Part shown: positions 7,298-16,563 of the stretch, one piece after another
Layout of the letters: every line of letters starts with the position of its first letter
Position numbering within the stretch: the stretch's first letter is position 1
From: Nocardia paucivorans NBRC 100373
GTDB lineage: Bacteria; Actinomycetota; Actinomycetes; Mycobacteriales; Mycobacteriaceae
Direction: 5' to 3'
Length of the DNA stretch: 64,000 bases
NCBI RefSeq assembly: GCF_000308675.1
Contig: NZ_BAGE01000006.1
Span: 1-64,000 of the forward strand
Translations under genes and position numbers: made by a program
Notes under the pieces: model-generated
What the model saw: only the letters and a program-made list of their open reading frames with translations
Databases searched by the model: none
Told to the model about the DNA's origin: nothing

Positions 7298-9871
7298 TCA
7301 GCCGACCAGGGCTTCGGCCGGCTGCGCGAGCAGCTGCGCGCAGCGGAGCAGGCCCAGATGGCTGTAGGCCTGCGGGTGGTTGCCGAGCGAGCGCTCGGCA
7401 ACCGGATCGTACTCCTCGCTGAGCAGACCGGTGGGTCCGGCGACATCCACCAACTGCGCGAACAGCGCCTCGGCGTCGGAACGCTTACCGATCAGCAGGT
7501 ATGCCTCCACCAGCCAGGCCGCGCACAGGTGGAATCCACCCTCGCCACCGGGCAATCCGTCGTCGTGGTGGTACCGGTACACGGTGGAACCGCTGCGCAG
7601 CTCCGCCTCCGTGGCCACGACCGTGGCCGCGAACCGCGGATCCGAGGGGTCGATCAACCCGCTGAGCCCGATATGCAGCGTCGCCGCATCCAGATCGGTT
7701 CCGTCGTAGGCGGCGGTGTAGGACTGGACCTCGTCGTTCCACCCTTTGGTCTTCACCTCGTCGGCGATGGTTTCGCGCAGTTCCGGCCAGGTGGGATCGA
7801 TCTTGCGGCCGAACTTCTGCGCCAGGGTGATCGCCCGGTCCACGGTCAGCCAGCCCATCACCTTGGAGTAGACGTGGTGGCGCGGGTTCCCGCGGATCTC
7901 CCAGATTCCGTGGTCGGGTTCCTGCCAACGCCGTTGCACGGCCTCCACCATGGCGCACACCAGCTCCCAGTCGGCGTCCGGCAGAGCCGTCTTCGGGTCG
8001 GTGATGCCCTTGCGTTCGCGCGCGTGAGCCAGATTGGCGATGAGGTCCACGATCGGGCCGAAAACGTCCAGCTGGACCTGCATATTCGCCGCGTTGCCCA
8101 CCCGTACCGGGCGGGAACCGGCGTAACCGGGCAACTGGTCGATAACCGCCTCCGGCGGCAGCGTCTCGCCGTAGATGGTGTAGAGCGGGTGCAGACGTTC
8201 CGGTCCGGGCAGGGTTTCCAGCACCCGATGCACCCAGGCCAGATACCGATCGGCCTCACGCAGCGAACCCAGCGAGACCAGCGCCGAGGCGGTGAGTGCC
8301 GCGTCGCGCAACCAGCAGTAGCGGTAGTCCCAGTTGCGCACCCCGCCGATCTCCTCCGGCAGCGAGGTGGTGGCCGCGGCCAGGATGGAGCCCGAGGGCT
8401 CGTGGACCAGGCCGCGCAGGGTGAGCGCGGAGCGTTTCATCAGGTCCGGCTTCAGCGCCGGCAGCTCCAGCCTCTCCGCCCATTCGAACCAGTAGGACTC
8501 GGCCTTACGGCGCCGCTGCGGCTCATCGATCGGCGCCGGCCCCAGATCGTCGGTGCCGCAACGCAGCTCCAGCACGATTGGGCCGTTCGATGGATCGATC
8601 ACCGCGCGCGCCGAATCGTGGACGCCGTCGCTCTCGATCTCCCACCGGACGCCGGGGGAGCGCAGCACCATCGGATCGTTGGTGCCCCGCACCCGAAGTC
8701 CGTCGGATTCGATATCGATCGATACCTGCACCTGGCCGAATTCCGGTCGCGGTGCGAAGGTCACCACCGCTTGGGTGTGTCCGGTGACCACCCGGGTCAG
8801 ATCGGTGCGCTCGGCATCGACGTCATGCGGCAGGTAGTCGATGACCTGCAGCTTGGCCCAACGGGTTTCGACCGTCATGGTGCCGTCGATATAGCGCTGC
8901 GACAGCGGAAGTCCCGGGCGCAGCGGAGCGATGCCGAAATGCCCCGCATCCGGGCCGCCCAGCAGATGGGCGAAGACGGCGGCCGAATCCGGCTCCGGAT
9001 GACAGAACCAGGTGACGGTGGCATCGGGGGTGAGCAGCGCCACCGAGCGCGGGCTGGCGAGCATGGTGAGTCGTTCGATCCGGGGCACACTGGCGCCGGC
9101 CAGCCAGGTGCGTCGCTCCTCGAGCAGATAGGCCAGGGCGTAGGCCACCTCCTCGGTGGAGGACACCCGGTATTTGGCCAGGCTTTCGCCCTCGCCGACC
9201 TTGATGCCGATATCCGGTCCCGAGAGCACTCGGAACGCCTTCTCGTCGGTGACGTCGTCGCCGAAGAACACCGCCGCCGACGCCCCCTCCTGGTGCCGGA
9301 TGGTGTTCAGCGCGGTGCCTTTGTCGGTGGGTACGACGGCCAGTTCGATCACCGCTTTGCCCTCGGTGACCTGCACCCCGACCCAGCAGGCCGGCCCCTG
9401 ACGGACCTGGTTCAGCGCGCGGCGGCCGACCTCGGGAGCGGCATTGCGGACGTGCAGCGCGACACTGGCGGGCTTGACCTCGACGGCGACCCCGGGGTTT
9501 TCCGCGGCGATCTGATTCAGTGTGGTGATGATCTCGCGCAACAGTTGTTTGGCGTCGCTATCGATGGCGTGAACGAACCCGACATCGAATTCGGAACCGT
9601 GGCTGCCGATCAGTTGCACCTCGACCGGCAGTCGTGACAGAGCCGCCAGATCACGCAGTGCGCGGCCGGAGATGACGGCCGCTGTGGTACCGCTCAATCC
9701 GGCCAGCGCACGTAAGGCGCGGACGGATTCTCCATGCGGGTAGGCCTTTGTCGGATCGGACACGATGGGCGCGATCGTTCCGTCGTAATCCGATGCGACC
9801 AGTAGCCGTGGCACGCGTGCAACCGTCGACAGGGCACGACGAAGTTCCAGTGGCAAGTCCTGTGCGCTCAC
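7298..9871 (-). CDS. Trehalose-phosphatase (OtsB) / glycoside hydrolase family 15 fusion
   Basis: This is an 857-residue two-domain protein. Residues about 20-260 form a HAD-type trehalose-6-phosphate phosphatase: nucleophile motif ASDYDGTIAP, GSHGSEF, and the late acidic motif FFGDDVTDEKAF. Residues about 270-850 form a GH15 (glucoamylase/trehalase-like) (alpha/alpha)6 domain, with GGVRNWDYRYCWLRDA, DHGIWEIRG (likely general acid Glu) and GLLSEEYDP (likely catalytic base Glu). The first domain makes trehalose from trehalose-6-phosphate. GH15 trehalases of mycobacteria split trehalose to glucose, so one polypeptide might do both, but other glucan substrates are possible. M. tuberculosis OtsB1 is instead fused to a GH65-like domain. 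The gene stands alone, with kstR downstream of its promoter. Confidence 0.92.
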   Translation of the reverse strand: MSAQDLPLELRRALSTVARVPRLLVASDYDGTIAPIVSDPTKAYPHGESVRALRALAGLSGTTAAVISGRALRDLAALSRLPVEVQLIGSHGSEFDVGFVHAIDSDAKQLLREIITTLNQIAAENPGVAVEVKPASVALHVRNAAPEVGRRALNQVRQGPACWVGVQVTEGKAVIELAVVPTDKGTALNTIRHQEGASAAVFFGDDVTDEKAFRVLSGPDIGIKVGEGESLAKYRVSSTEEVAYALAYLLEERRTWLAGASVPRIERLTMLASPRSVALLTPDATVTWFCHPEPDSAAVFAHLLGGPDAGHFGIAPLRPGLPLSQRYIDGTMTVETRWAKLQVIDYLPHDVDAERTDLTRVVTGHTQAVVTFAPRPEFGQVQVSIDIESDGLRVRGTNDPMVLRSPGVRWEIESDGVHDSARAVIDPSNGPIVLELRCGTDDLGPAPIDEPQRRRKAESYWFEWAERLELPALKPDLMKRSALTLRGLVHEPSGSILAAATTSLPEEIGGVRNWDYRYCWLRDAALTASALVSLGSLREADRYLAWVHRVLETLPGPERLHPLYTIYGETLPPEAVIDQLPGYAGSRPVRVGNAANMQVQLDVFGPIVDLIANLAHARERKGITDPKTALPDADWELVCAMVEAVQRRWQEPDHGIWEIRGNPRHHVYSKVMGWLTVDRAITLAQKFGRKIDPTWPELRETIADEVKTKGWNDEVQSYTAAYDGTDLDAATLHIGLSGLIDPSDPRFAATVVATEAELRSGSTVYRYHHDDGLPGGEGGFHLCAAWLVEAYLLIGKRSDAEALFAQLVDVAGPTGLLSEEYDPVAERSLGNHPQAYSHLGLLRCAQLLAQPAEALVG

Positions 9872-9946
9872 CGGGAAAGCGTAGCGCGGATACGCGGTGG
9901 GTCGGATATGGGCGCAACCACGTCGAACCCGGTGGGCGCACCGAGA

Positions 9947-10591
9947 TCAGGAACGGTTGCCGAGCAAGAGGTCGACGGTCAGTTCCAGCCGCTCGGAGAC
10001 ATCGGTGGCCGAGGCGCGACGAGTGAGCCAGGCCACCAGGTTGGACAGCCATACGTCGCTGATCACCCGGGCGATGGCGAGTTGGCGCTCGGTGGGTTCC
10101 CCGTCGTTCATGGCGCGAGCGAAGACCCGGTCCATAACCTTGCCGACCCGATCCACCTCGGCGGCGGCAGAGGCGTCGGCGAACATGAAGGCGCGGGTCA
10201 TCGCCTCGGTGAGCAGCGGGTCGCGCTGCATCATTCGGGTGATCTGGGCGAGCAGGACATGCATCCGCTCCTGTGGGGTCTGCCCGGACAGCGGTTTGCG
10301 TTTGCTCTCGAACTGCTCGAACTCCCGGGCCAGTGCCGAGACCAATAGGTGCACCTTGGACGGGAAGTACCGATAGAGAGTGCCCACCGCCACATCCGCC
10401 CGTTCGGCCACCGCCCGCATCTGCACCGCGTCGTAGCCGCCCTTCGAGGCCAGGGCCAGGGTCGCGTCGAGGATGCGCTTGCGTCGTTCGCGTTGCGCCG
10501 CCGAACTCAACTCGTCCTCCCGCAGCGTGGTGACGGTGGCGGCGGGCAGCGCGCTCGAATCGTCGGGCCGGGATCGGGAGGGGGTGGCCAT
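9947..10591 (-). CDS. kstR: TetR-family repressor KstR of cholesterol catabolism
   Basis: This 214-residue TetR-type regulator represses the upper cholesterol pathway and is released by steroid CoA thioesters (known for the family). The HTH and preceding helix read SSAAQRERRKRILDATLALA, then GYDAVQMRAVAERADVAVGT and LYRYFPSKVHLLVSAL (residues about 29-85), nearly matching M. tuberculosis KstR (Rv3574). So do the C-terminal segments RVISDVWLSNLVAWLTRRAS and ATDVSERLEL. It is transcribed divergently from fadE34, exactly as in M. tuberculosis, with one good KstR operator between them, implying autoregulation. The ATG at 10591 gives the expected length. Confidence 0.96.
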   Translation of the reverse strand: MATPSRSRPDDSSALPAATVTTLREDELSSAAQRERRKRILDATLALASKGGYDAVQMRAVAERADVAVGTLYRYFPSKVHLLVSALAREFEQFESKRKPLSGQTPQERMHVLLAQITRMMQRDPLLTEAMTRAFMFADASAAAEVDRVGKVMDRVFARAMNDGEPTERQLAIARVISDVWLSNLVAWLTRRASATDVSERLELTVDLLLGNRS

Positions 10592-10675
10592 GGTGGTCCT
10601 TTCCGCAAGACGGGTACGTACGCGTTTCGCTCCGGGTGGCCGATGGGTCTCTTGACTTCCGCCCGGCGTGGATAT

Positions 10676-10689
10676 TAGAACATGTTCTA
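10676..10689. promoter_or_regulatory. KstR operator between kstR and fadE34
   Basis: TAGAACATGTTCTA is a perfect 14-bp palindrome that fits the known KstR motif (TAGAAC-NN-GTTCTA). It lies 85 bases upstream of kstR and 36 bases upstream of the fadE34 GTG. It should control both kstR itself and the fadE34-to-ltp2 operon. Confidence 0.93.
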
Positions 10690-10724
10690 GGTGTGGGAGT
10701 CACGCCGGAAAGGCGGTATGGACT

Positions 10725-12917
10725 GTGACCATCGCCACCACTGACGAGCATAAAGCCGTTCAGGAGTCGATGAGTCGATGGGCAGCGGCGGCCCGACCGA
10801 TTGCAACAATGCGGACCGACCCAACCGACTTCTGGCGGGCTTACTGGTCGACATTGACCGAATTGGGAATTTTCCACGTCGCGGTTCCCGAGGCCGCAGG
10901 CGGGGCGGGTGGATCGGTCTACGATCTGGCCGTTTTCCTCGAACAGGCGGCCTGTGACCTGGTCGGTGGACCGGTGCTGACCACCGCGGTCGCCGGTCTG
11001 GTGACCGCCGGGCGGCTATCCGAGCAGCAGCCGTGCGGTATCGCGCTGGACACGGTCACGGGCCCGGCAAGCCCCGGCCGCACCGAGGACCCGGCCACCG
11101 CCCCGACACTCGAGGCCACCGACGGCGCGTGGTTGCTCGGCGGCAGCTGGGAGTCCGTGCTCGGCGCCGCGCCGGGAACCGCGGTACTGCTACCGGTGGA
11201 CACCACCGAGGGTCGGCGCTGGTGTCTGGTCGATCCGGGGGCGCCCGGTCTGCGGATCGAACCGCTGAAACCACTCGATCTCACGACACCACTGGCCCGG
11301 GTGCGCGCCACGGCGGTGCCGGTGGCCGCCGACGCGGTATTCGCCCCGGACCACGCGGTCGAGGACCTGATCGTGGCGCTGGCCACGGCGGAACTGGCGG
11401 GTGTCGCCGGATGGTGTCTGGAGACCGCGGCCGAGTACGCCAAGGTGCGCGAACAGTTCGGCCGCAAGATCGGTTCGTTCCAAGCGGTCAAACACATCTG
11501 CGCCTGGATGCTGTGCCGCACCGAGCTCGTGCGGGCCGTCGCCGCAGATGCCGCGGCCGCCGTCGACTCCGGCGGTGCCGAACTGTCCATCGCCGCGGCC
11601 ATCGCGGCCGCGACGAGCCTGGACGCCGCGGTGGAAACCGCCAAGGACTGTATCCAAGTGCTCGGCGGGATCGGTTTCACCTGGGAACACGACGCCCACC
11701 TGTATCTGCGCCGGGCGGTGGCCCTGCGCCAACTATTGGGCGGGTCGAGTCACTGGCGCACCCGGGTCACCGAGCTGACCCGCGCTGGTCTGCGGCGCAC
11801 CACCGGCGCGGACCGGGTGTTCGCGGACGCGGCGCGGATCACCGGTGCCGCCGACGAAACGGGCGACACCGGGTTGGCTGCCGAAGTGGCCCGTATCGCC
11901 GCGCTACCGGTCGCGGAGCAGCGCGCCGCGCTGGCCGAGGCGGGGCTGATCATGCCGCACTGGCCCAAGCCCTACGGTCGGGCCGCCGATCCGATGACCG
12001 GCCTGGTCATCTCGGAGGAACTGCGTCGCGCCGGACTGACCGTGCCGGATCTGACCATCGGCGGCTGGGCCGTGCCGACCCTGCTCCAGCACGGCACCCC
12101 CGAACAGATCGAGCGTTTCGCCTGGCCGACCCTGCGCGGTGAGGTGGTGTGGTGCCAGCTGTTCAGCGAACCGGAGGCCGGTTCCGATCTGGCCGCGCTA
12201 CGCACCACCGCCACCCGAACCGACGGCGGCTGGATACTACGCGGACAGAAGGTATGGACCTCACTGGCCGAAAAAGCCAATTGGGCGATCTGCCTGGCCC
12301 GCACCGATCCGGCCGCGCCGAAGCACAAGGGGATCAGCTACTTCCTGGTCGATATGCGCGCCGCCGGGATCGATATCCGGCCCCTGGTACAGATCACCGG
12401 GGAGGCGCGGTTCAGTGAGGTCTTCCTCGACGATGTCTTCGTTCCGGACGACTGCGTGGTCGGTGAGCTGGGCAACGGTTGGAAGATCGCTCGCTCCACC
12501 CTATCGGCCGAACGGGTGGCCATGAGCGGCAACGGTATCGGTCGCACCCTCGAAGAACTCATAGCGAAACTGCCCGCCGGCGGTCCGGGCGCGGAACTGG
12601 TCAACGATCGGTTGGGTGGTTTCGTGGCCGAGGCCATTGCCGGTCTGCTGTTGGAACAGCGCGCCGCGGTGCGGATTCTGGCCGGTGATGATCCGGCCGC
12701 CCAGAGCAGTGTGCGCAAGCTGGTGGGAGTGCGGCACCGCCAAGCGGTCGCCGAGTTCGCCGTGGAGGTGGCCGGCCCGATGGGTGGACACGATACCGAG
12801 GACACCGCGGAGTTCCTGCTCACCCGCTGTTTGTCCATTGCGGGTGGAACCGAGCAGATCCTGCTGACCGTGGCCGCCGAGCGCATTCTCGGACTGCCCC
12901 GCGACGTGGCCGGCTAG
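10725..12917 (+). CDS. fadE34: FadE34/ChsE3-type double acyl-CoA dehydrogenase
   Basis: This 730-residue protein is two acyl-CoA dehydrogenase units in tandem. The N-terminal half (about 1-365) is degenerate at the flavin site but keeps CIQVLGGIGFTWEHDAHLYL. The C-terminal half has FSEPEAGSDLAALRTTATR, QKVWTSLAEKANW and STLSAERVAMSG, in which the Glu of AER is the likely catalytic base. FadE34 (ChsE3) oxidises the C24 steroid side-chain CoA ester in M. tuberculosis, and Rv3573c sits in the same place next to kstR. GTG at 10725 is chosen because GGAAAGG lies 11 bases upstream and earlier starts would overlap the KstR operator. First gene of the side-chain operon. Confidence 0.93.
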   Translation: MTIATTDEHKAVQESMSRWAAAARPIATMRTDPTDFWRAYWSTLTELGIFHVAVPEAAGGAGGSVYDLAVFLEQAACDLVGGPVLTTAVAGLVTAGRLSEQQPCGIALDTVTGPASPGRTEDPATAPTLEATDGAWLLGGSWESVLGAAPGTAVLLPVDTTEGRRWCLVDPGAPGLRIEPLKPLDLTTPLARVRATAVPVAADAVFAPDHAVEDLIVALATAELAGVAGWCLETAAEYAKVREQFGRKIGSFQAVKHICAWMLCRTELVRAVAADAAAAVDSGGAELSIAAAIAAATSLDAAVETAKDCIQVLGGIGFTWEHDAHLYLRRAVALRQLLGGSSHWRTRVTELTRAGLRRTTGADRVFADAARITGAADETGDTGLAAEVARIAALPVAEQRAALAEAGLIMPHWPKPYGRAADPMTGLVISEELRRAGLTVPDLTIGGWAVPTLLQHGTPEQIERFAWPTLRGEVVWCQLFSEPEAGSDLAALRTTATRTDGGWILRGQKVWTSLAEKANWAICLARTDPAAPKHKGISYFLVDMRAAGIDIRPLVQITGEARFSEVFLDDVFVPDDCVVGELGNGWKIARSTLSAERVAMSGNGIGRTLEELIAKLPAGGPGAELVNDRLGGFVAEAIAGLLLEQRAAVRILAGDDPAAQSSVRKLVGVRHRQAVAEFAVEVAGPMGGHDTEDTAEFLLTRCLSIAGGTEQILLTVAAERILGLPRDVAG

Positions 12918-12944
12918 TTCGAAGCGACAACTGGGAGATCGAGC

Positions 12945-14009
12945 GTGGACTTCACCAGAGACGAGGCCCAAGACGCGGTGGCCGAGGTCGTCGTCGGGTT
13001 ACTGGAACGGGAACCGGCGCGCGACGCCGGACTATGGCCGGCCCTGGTGTCGACCGGACTGTTGGCGGTGGCCCTACCGGAACGCTGCGGCGGAGACGGG
13101 ATGGGCGTGGACGGGGTTTCGGTGCTGCTCACCGAGCTGGCCGCCGACGCCGTGACCGCGCCCGCCCTGCCTACCCTGGGATTCGGGGTGCTGACCCTGC
13201 TCGGGGCGGCCCCCGAGCCGCTGGCCGACAAGGTCTTTCCCGCGGTGGCCGAAGGGGCGATCCTCACCGCCGCGCTGGGCGAACCGGGCGCGCCGCTGGG
13301 CACCCCGCCGGCGACCACCGCGCGGCGCGTCGGTGACACTGTGCGGATCAACGGCTACAAGACCGTCGTGCCCTGCGCCGAACAGGCCCGTTGGCTGTTG
13401 GTGCCCACCGATGCCGGGGTGGCCCTCGTCGAGTCGGACGCCGCGGGGATCACCCGCACCGATACACCCGTCTCGGGTGGGCTGCCCGAGTCGGCGGTGC
13501 GTTTCGAGGATGTGGAGATTCCCGCCGAACAGTTGCTCCCCGAGGCCGGACCTCGGCTGTGTCGGGCGGTGTTGGCCTCTATCGGAGCCGTGGCCGACGG
13601 TCTGCTGAAGGGCGCGCTGACCCTTACCGCCGAACATGTGCGCAGCCGCCGCCAGTTCAACCGGCCATTGGCCGAATTCCAGGCGGTCGCCCAGCAGATC
13701 GCCGACCTGTACGTGGTCTCGCGAACCCTGCACGCCGCCGCGCTCTCGGCCAACTGGGCGCTGGGACAGGATGATCCGAGCGAGGAGCATCAGCGGCGCG
13801 TCGACGACGATCTGAACGTTCTCGCCTATACGGTGGCCGCGGAATTGCCGCGCGCCATGCAGAAATGTCACCACCTGCACGGCGGTATCGGCGTCGATAT
13901 GACGCATCCGATGCACCGCTACTACTCACAGGCCAAAGACCTCACCCGCTGGCTGGGTGGAGCGTCGCTTCGCCTCGACCTCTTGGGGGCCGAATGTTCA
14001 TCGACCTGA
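12945..14009 (+). CDS. fadE28: FadE28/ChsE1-type acyl-CoA dehydrogenase subunit
   Basis: This 354-residue short acyl-CoA dehydrogenase subunit pairs with the next gene's product in the known heterotetramer ChsE1-ChsE2 that oxidises the 3-carbon steroid side chain (3-oxo-pregnene-20-carboxyl-CoA). The flavin-contact loop is weak, and the catalytic-base segment reads LASIGAVADGLL with no Glu, as expected for the non-catalytic partner. The C-terminal helix CHHLHGGIGVDMTHPMHRYY is conserved. The GTG start follows GGGAGAT by about 5 bases. The last 16 bases overlap the start of fadE29, so the two subunits are coupled. Confidence 0.9.
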   Translation: MDFTRDEAQDAVAEVVVGLLEREPARDAGLWPALVSTGLLAVALPERCGGDGMGVDGVSVLLTELAADAVTAPALPTLGFGVLTLLGAAPEPLADKVFPAVAEGAILTAALGEPGAPLGTPPATTARRVGDTVRINGYKTVVPCAEQARWLLVPTDAGVALVESDAAGITRTDTPVSGGLPESAVRFEDVEIPAEQLLPEAGPRLCRAVLASIGAVADGLLKGALTLTAEHVRSRRQFNRPLAEFQAVAQQIADLYVVSRTLHAAALSANWALGQDDPSEEHQRRVDDDLNVLAYTVAAELPRAMQKCHHLHGGIGVDMTHPMHRYYSQAKDLTRWLGGASLRLDLLGAECSST

Positions 14010-15163
14010 CCAGCGAACAGCGCGCGTTACGCGACGAGTTACGCGCCTACTTCAGCACCCTCGTCACGCCGGAGGAAGAGGCCGAGATGGCCGTCAACCG
14101 GCATGGTGACGCCTATCGCGCGGTGGTGCGTCGAATGGGCCGCGACGGGTGGCTGGGCGTGGGCTGGCCGAAGGAATACGGTGGCCAGGGCTTCGGTCCG
14201 GTCGAACAGCAGATCTTCTACAACGAAGCCTCCCGGGCCGATGTCCCGCTCCCGCTGGTGACCCTGCTGACCGTGGGCCCGACTCTGCAACAGTTCGGCA
14301 CCGAGGAGCAGAAGCAGCGTTTTCTGCCCGGTATCCTCACCGGTGATATCCATTTCGCCATCGGCTACTCCGAACCGGAGGCCGGTACCGACCTGGCGGC
14401 GCTGCGCACCACCGCGGTGCGCGACGAATCCGGCGACTGGATCGTCAACGGGCAGAAGATCTTCACCACCGGCGCGCACGAGGCCGACTTCATCTGGTTG
14501 GCCTGCCGCACCGGCACGGTGGAATCGCGGCACCGCGGAATCACCATCCTCATCGCCGATACCTCCGACCCCGGTTATTCGTGGACGCCGATCATCACCG
14601 CCGACGGCGCCCACCACACCAATGCCACCTATTTCGACGATGTTCGGGTGCCGGCGAACATGCTGGTCGGCGAGGAGAACAAGGGTTGGCGGCTGATCAC
14701 CACCCAGCTCAACCACGAGCGGGTGAGTTTGGGTCCGTCCGGCAAGATCGAACAACTCTACGACCGGGTGCGGCAGTGGGCCGCCCCGCGCGGAGTGCTC
14801 GACGAACCGGAGGTGCGGCGGTTGCTCGGGCGTATCCATGCCATGGTGCGGTTGAACGAGCTGCTGAACTGGCAGGTCGCCGCCACCGCCGAGCGTGCCG
14901 AAAGTGACCAGGCGCAGGTGATCGCAGACGCCTCGGCCACCAAGGTCTACTCCACCGAATCGCTCCAGGAGGCGGGCCGGTTGGCGGAGGAGATCGTGGG
15001 CCGCTACGGCGATCCGGCCGATCCTGCCACCGGCGAGTTGCTGACCTGGCTGGACCGACGCACCAAACAGAACCTGGTGGTGACCTTCGGCGGCGGCGTC
15101 AACGAGGTGATGCGCGAACTCATCGCCTCCTCCGGGCTGAAACTGCCGCGCGTGCCGCGGTGA
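13994..15163 (+). CDS. fadE29: FadE29/ChsE2-type acyl-CoA dehydrogenase subunit
   Basis: This 389-residue partner of FadE28 carries the flavin and catalytic features: GYSEPEAGTDLAALRTTAVR, GQKIFTTGAHEADFIWLACR, and TTQLNHERVSLGP with the probable catalytic Glu in HER. The C-terminus ends with NLVVTFGGGVNEVMRELIAS. It dehydrogenates the last C3 side-chain CoA intermediate before retro-aldol cleavage (known ChsE1-ChsE2 role). The ATG at 13994 overlaps the end of fadE28; longer readings of the frame would run deep into that gene. Downstream, 39 bases separate it from chsH2. Confidence 0.92.
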   Translation: MFIDLTSEQRALRDELRAYFSTLVTPEEEAEMAVNRHGDAYRAVVRRMGRDGWLGVGWPKEYGGQGFGPVEQQIFYNEASRADVPLPLVTLLTVGPTLQQFGTEEQKQRFLPGILTGDIHFAIGYSEPEAGTDLAALRTTAVRDESGDWIVNGQKIFTTGAHEADFIWLACRTGTVESRHRGITILIADTSDPGYSWTPIITADGAHHTNATYFDDVRVPANMLVGEENKGWRLITTQLNHERVSLGPSGKIEQLYDRVRQWAAPRGVLDEPEVRRLLGRIHAMVRLNELLNWQVAATAERAESDQAQVIADASATKVYSTESLQEAGRLAEEIVGRYGDPADPATGELLTWLDRRTKQNLVVTFGGGVNEVMRELIASSGLKLPRVPR

Positions 15164-15202
15164 GACCGACCTGTCGAACCCTCTGACACGAAGGAGCAGC
15201 GC

Positions 15203-16141
15203 GTGCCGGAAATCTACACTCCGGAAGCGATCATCGCCGCCGCGGAAAAGATCAAGGCGGCCGGTGCGAGCGCGCCCAGAGCCGGACGCGACCCGGTGAA
15301 CCAACCGATGATCAACAACTGGGTGGAGGCCATCGGCGATACCAACCCGGTATATGTCGACGAGCAGGCCGCTCGGGAGGCCGGTTTCCCCGGCATCGTG
15401 GCCCCACCCGCCATGGCGCAGGTATGGACCATGCTCGGGCTGAACGGCGAGCGTCCTGCCGACGACCCCATGCTGGCCGCCACCGAACTGCTCGATGCCG
15501 CCGGCTACACCTCGGTGGTCGGCACCAACTGTGAACAGACCTACCACCGCTATCTGGTGCCCGGTGAGGAGGTGACCGTTACCAGCGAACTCGCCGATAT
15601 CGCCGGGCCGAAGCGGACCGGTCTGGGGGAGGGTTACTTCCTCACCTATCGCACCGTGTGGTCGGTCGGTGACGAGGTCGTCACCGAAATGCTGTTTCGG
15701 GTGCTGAAATTCGCGCCCGGTACCGCCGCCTCGCCGAAACCGGCCGGTGCGCGGGTGAAACCGCTGGTATCCCGGGACACCGAATTCTTCTGGGAGGGAA
15801 CCAAGGTCGGGCAGTTGCGCATCCAGCGACTACCCGACGGCACTCTGCGGCATCCGCCGATCCCGGCGATCTGGCAGGACCGCGCCGAACCGGTCGACTA
15901 CGTGGTGTCCACCGGCCGCGGCACAGTGTTCAGCTACGTGGTGCATCACGCGCCGAAGGTACCGGGACGGACGCTGCCGTTCGTGGTGGCGCTGGTCGAA
16001 CTGGAGGAAGGGGTGCGAATGCTGGGCGAATTGCGCGGTGTCGAGCCGAACGAGGTGGAGGTCGGTCTGCCGGTGGAAGTGGACTTCGAGAAATTGGACG
16101 ACGATACGGCGCTGCCGTTCTGGAAGGTGGTGGCCGAATGA
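15203..16141 (+). CDS. chsH2: ChsH2: MaoC-type hydratase fused to DUF35 domain
   Basis: This 312-residue protein has an N-terminal hot-dog (MaoC-like) domain, residues about 1-180, with NPVYVDEQAAREAGFPGIVAPP. A DUF35 OB-fold domain follows (about 190-312). Together with ChsH1 it hydrates the unsaturated C3 side-chain CoA ester, and the DUF35 part docks the aldolase Ltp2 (known for ChsH1-ChsH2-Ltp2). The DUF35 zinc-ribbon position reads LRIQRLPDGTLRHPP with no Cys pairs, so no zinc should bind there. The GTG start is well supported by AAGGAG six bases upstream. The stop overlaps the chsH1 ATG (ATGA). Confidence 0.93.
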   Translation: MPEIYTPEAIIAAAEKIKAAGASAPRAGRDPVNQPMINNWVEAIGDTNPVYVDEQAAREAGFPGIVAPPAMAQVWTMLGLNGERPADDPMLAATELLDAAGYTSVVGTNCEQTYHRYLVPGEEVTVTSELADIAGPKRTGLGEGYFLTYRTVWSVGDEVVTEMLFRVLKFAPGTAASPKPAGARVKPLVSRDTEFFWEGTKVGQLRIQRLPDGTLRHPPIPAIWQDRAEPVDYVVSTGRGTVFSYVVHHAPKVPGRTLPFVVALVELEEGVRMLGELRGVEPNEVEVGLPVEVDFEKLDDDTALPFWKVVAE

Positions 16142-16563
16142 CCGCCACCATCGAACCGGCCGCCGTGACGGTCGGCACCACCCTGCCCGAACTGGTCATC
16201 CACGCCGATCCGACCTTCGTCATCAGCACGGCGCTGGCCACCCGGGATTTCCAGGATGTGCACCACGATCGGGACAAGGCCGTCGAACGTGGGTCCAAGG
16301 ACATCTTCGTCAATATCCTCACCGACACCGGATTGGTGCAGCGCTTCGTGACCGACTGGTCGGGCCCGCGCACCGTGGTCAAATCCATCGCCCTGCGGCT
16401 CGGCGTCCCGCTGTACGCCAATGACACTCTCACCCTGACCGGCACGGTGACCGCGGTCGACGGCGACGAGATCCATATCGACGTCCTCGGTCGCGACAGC
16501 CTCGGCGATCACATCACGGCGAAAGTCGTCATCACCGTCCCCACTCGGAATGAGGCCCTGTGA
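16138..16563 (+). CDS. chsH1: ChsH1: MaoC-like hydratase subunit
   Basis: This 141-residue single hot-dog-fold protein is the partner of ChsH2 in the steroid side-chain enoyl-CoA hydratase. The hydratase-2 segment is visible as ATRDFQDVHHDRDKAVERGS followed by KDIFVNILTDTG, which supplies the Asp/His catalytic pair. It overlaps chsH2 by four bases upstream and ltp2 by four bases downstream (GTGA), giving a tightly coupled chsH2-chsH1-ltp2 block as in the mycobacterial igr operon. Confidence 0.93.
   Translation: MTATIEPAAVTVGTTLPELVIHADPTFVISTALATRDFQDVHHDRDKAVERGSKDIFVNILTDTGLVQRFVTDWSGPRTVVKSIALRLGVPLYANDTLTLTGTVTAVDGDEIHIDVLGRDSLGDHITAKVVITVPTRNEAL

Noticed and set aside
7217..9637. Very long open frame (about 800 codons) antisense to the OtsB-GH15 gene
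   Set aside because: The opposite strand carries clear catalytic motifs of two known domains. The antisense text is Arg/Gln/Gly-rich, as expected from a high-GC shadow frame.
14039..15547. Open frame of about 500 codons antisense to fadE29 and chsH2
   Set aside because: It spans two well-recognised genes on the other strand and shows no motif; His/Gly/Gln-rich shadow.
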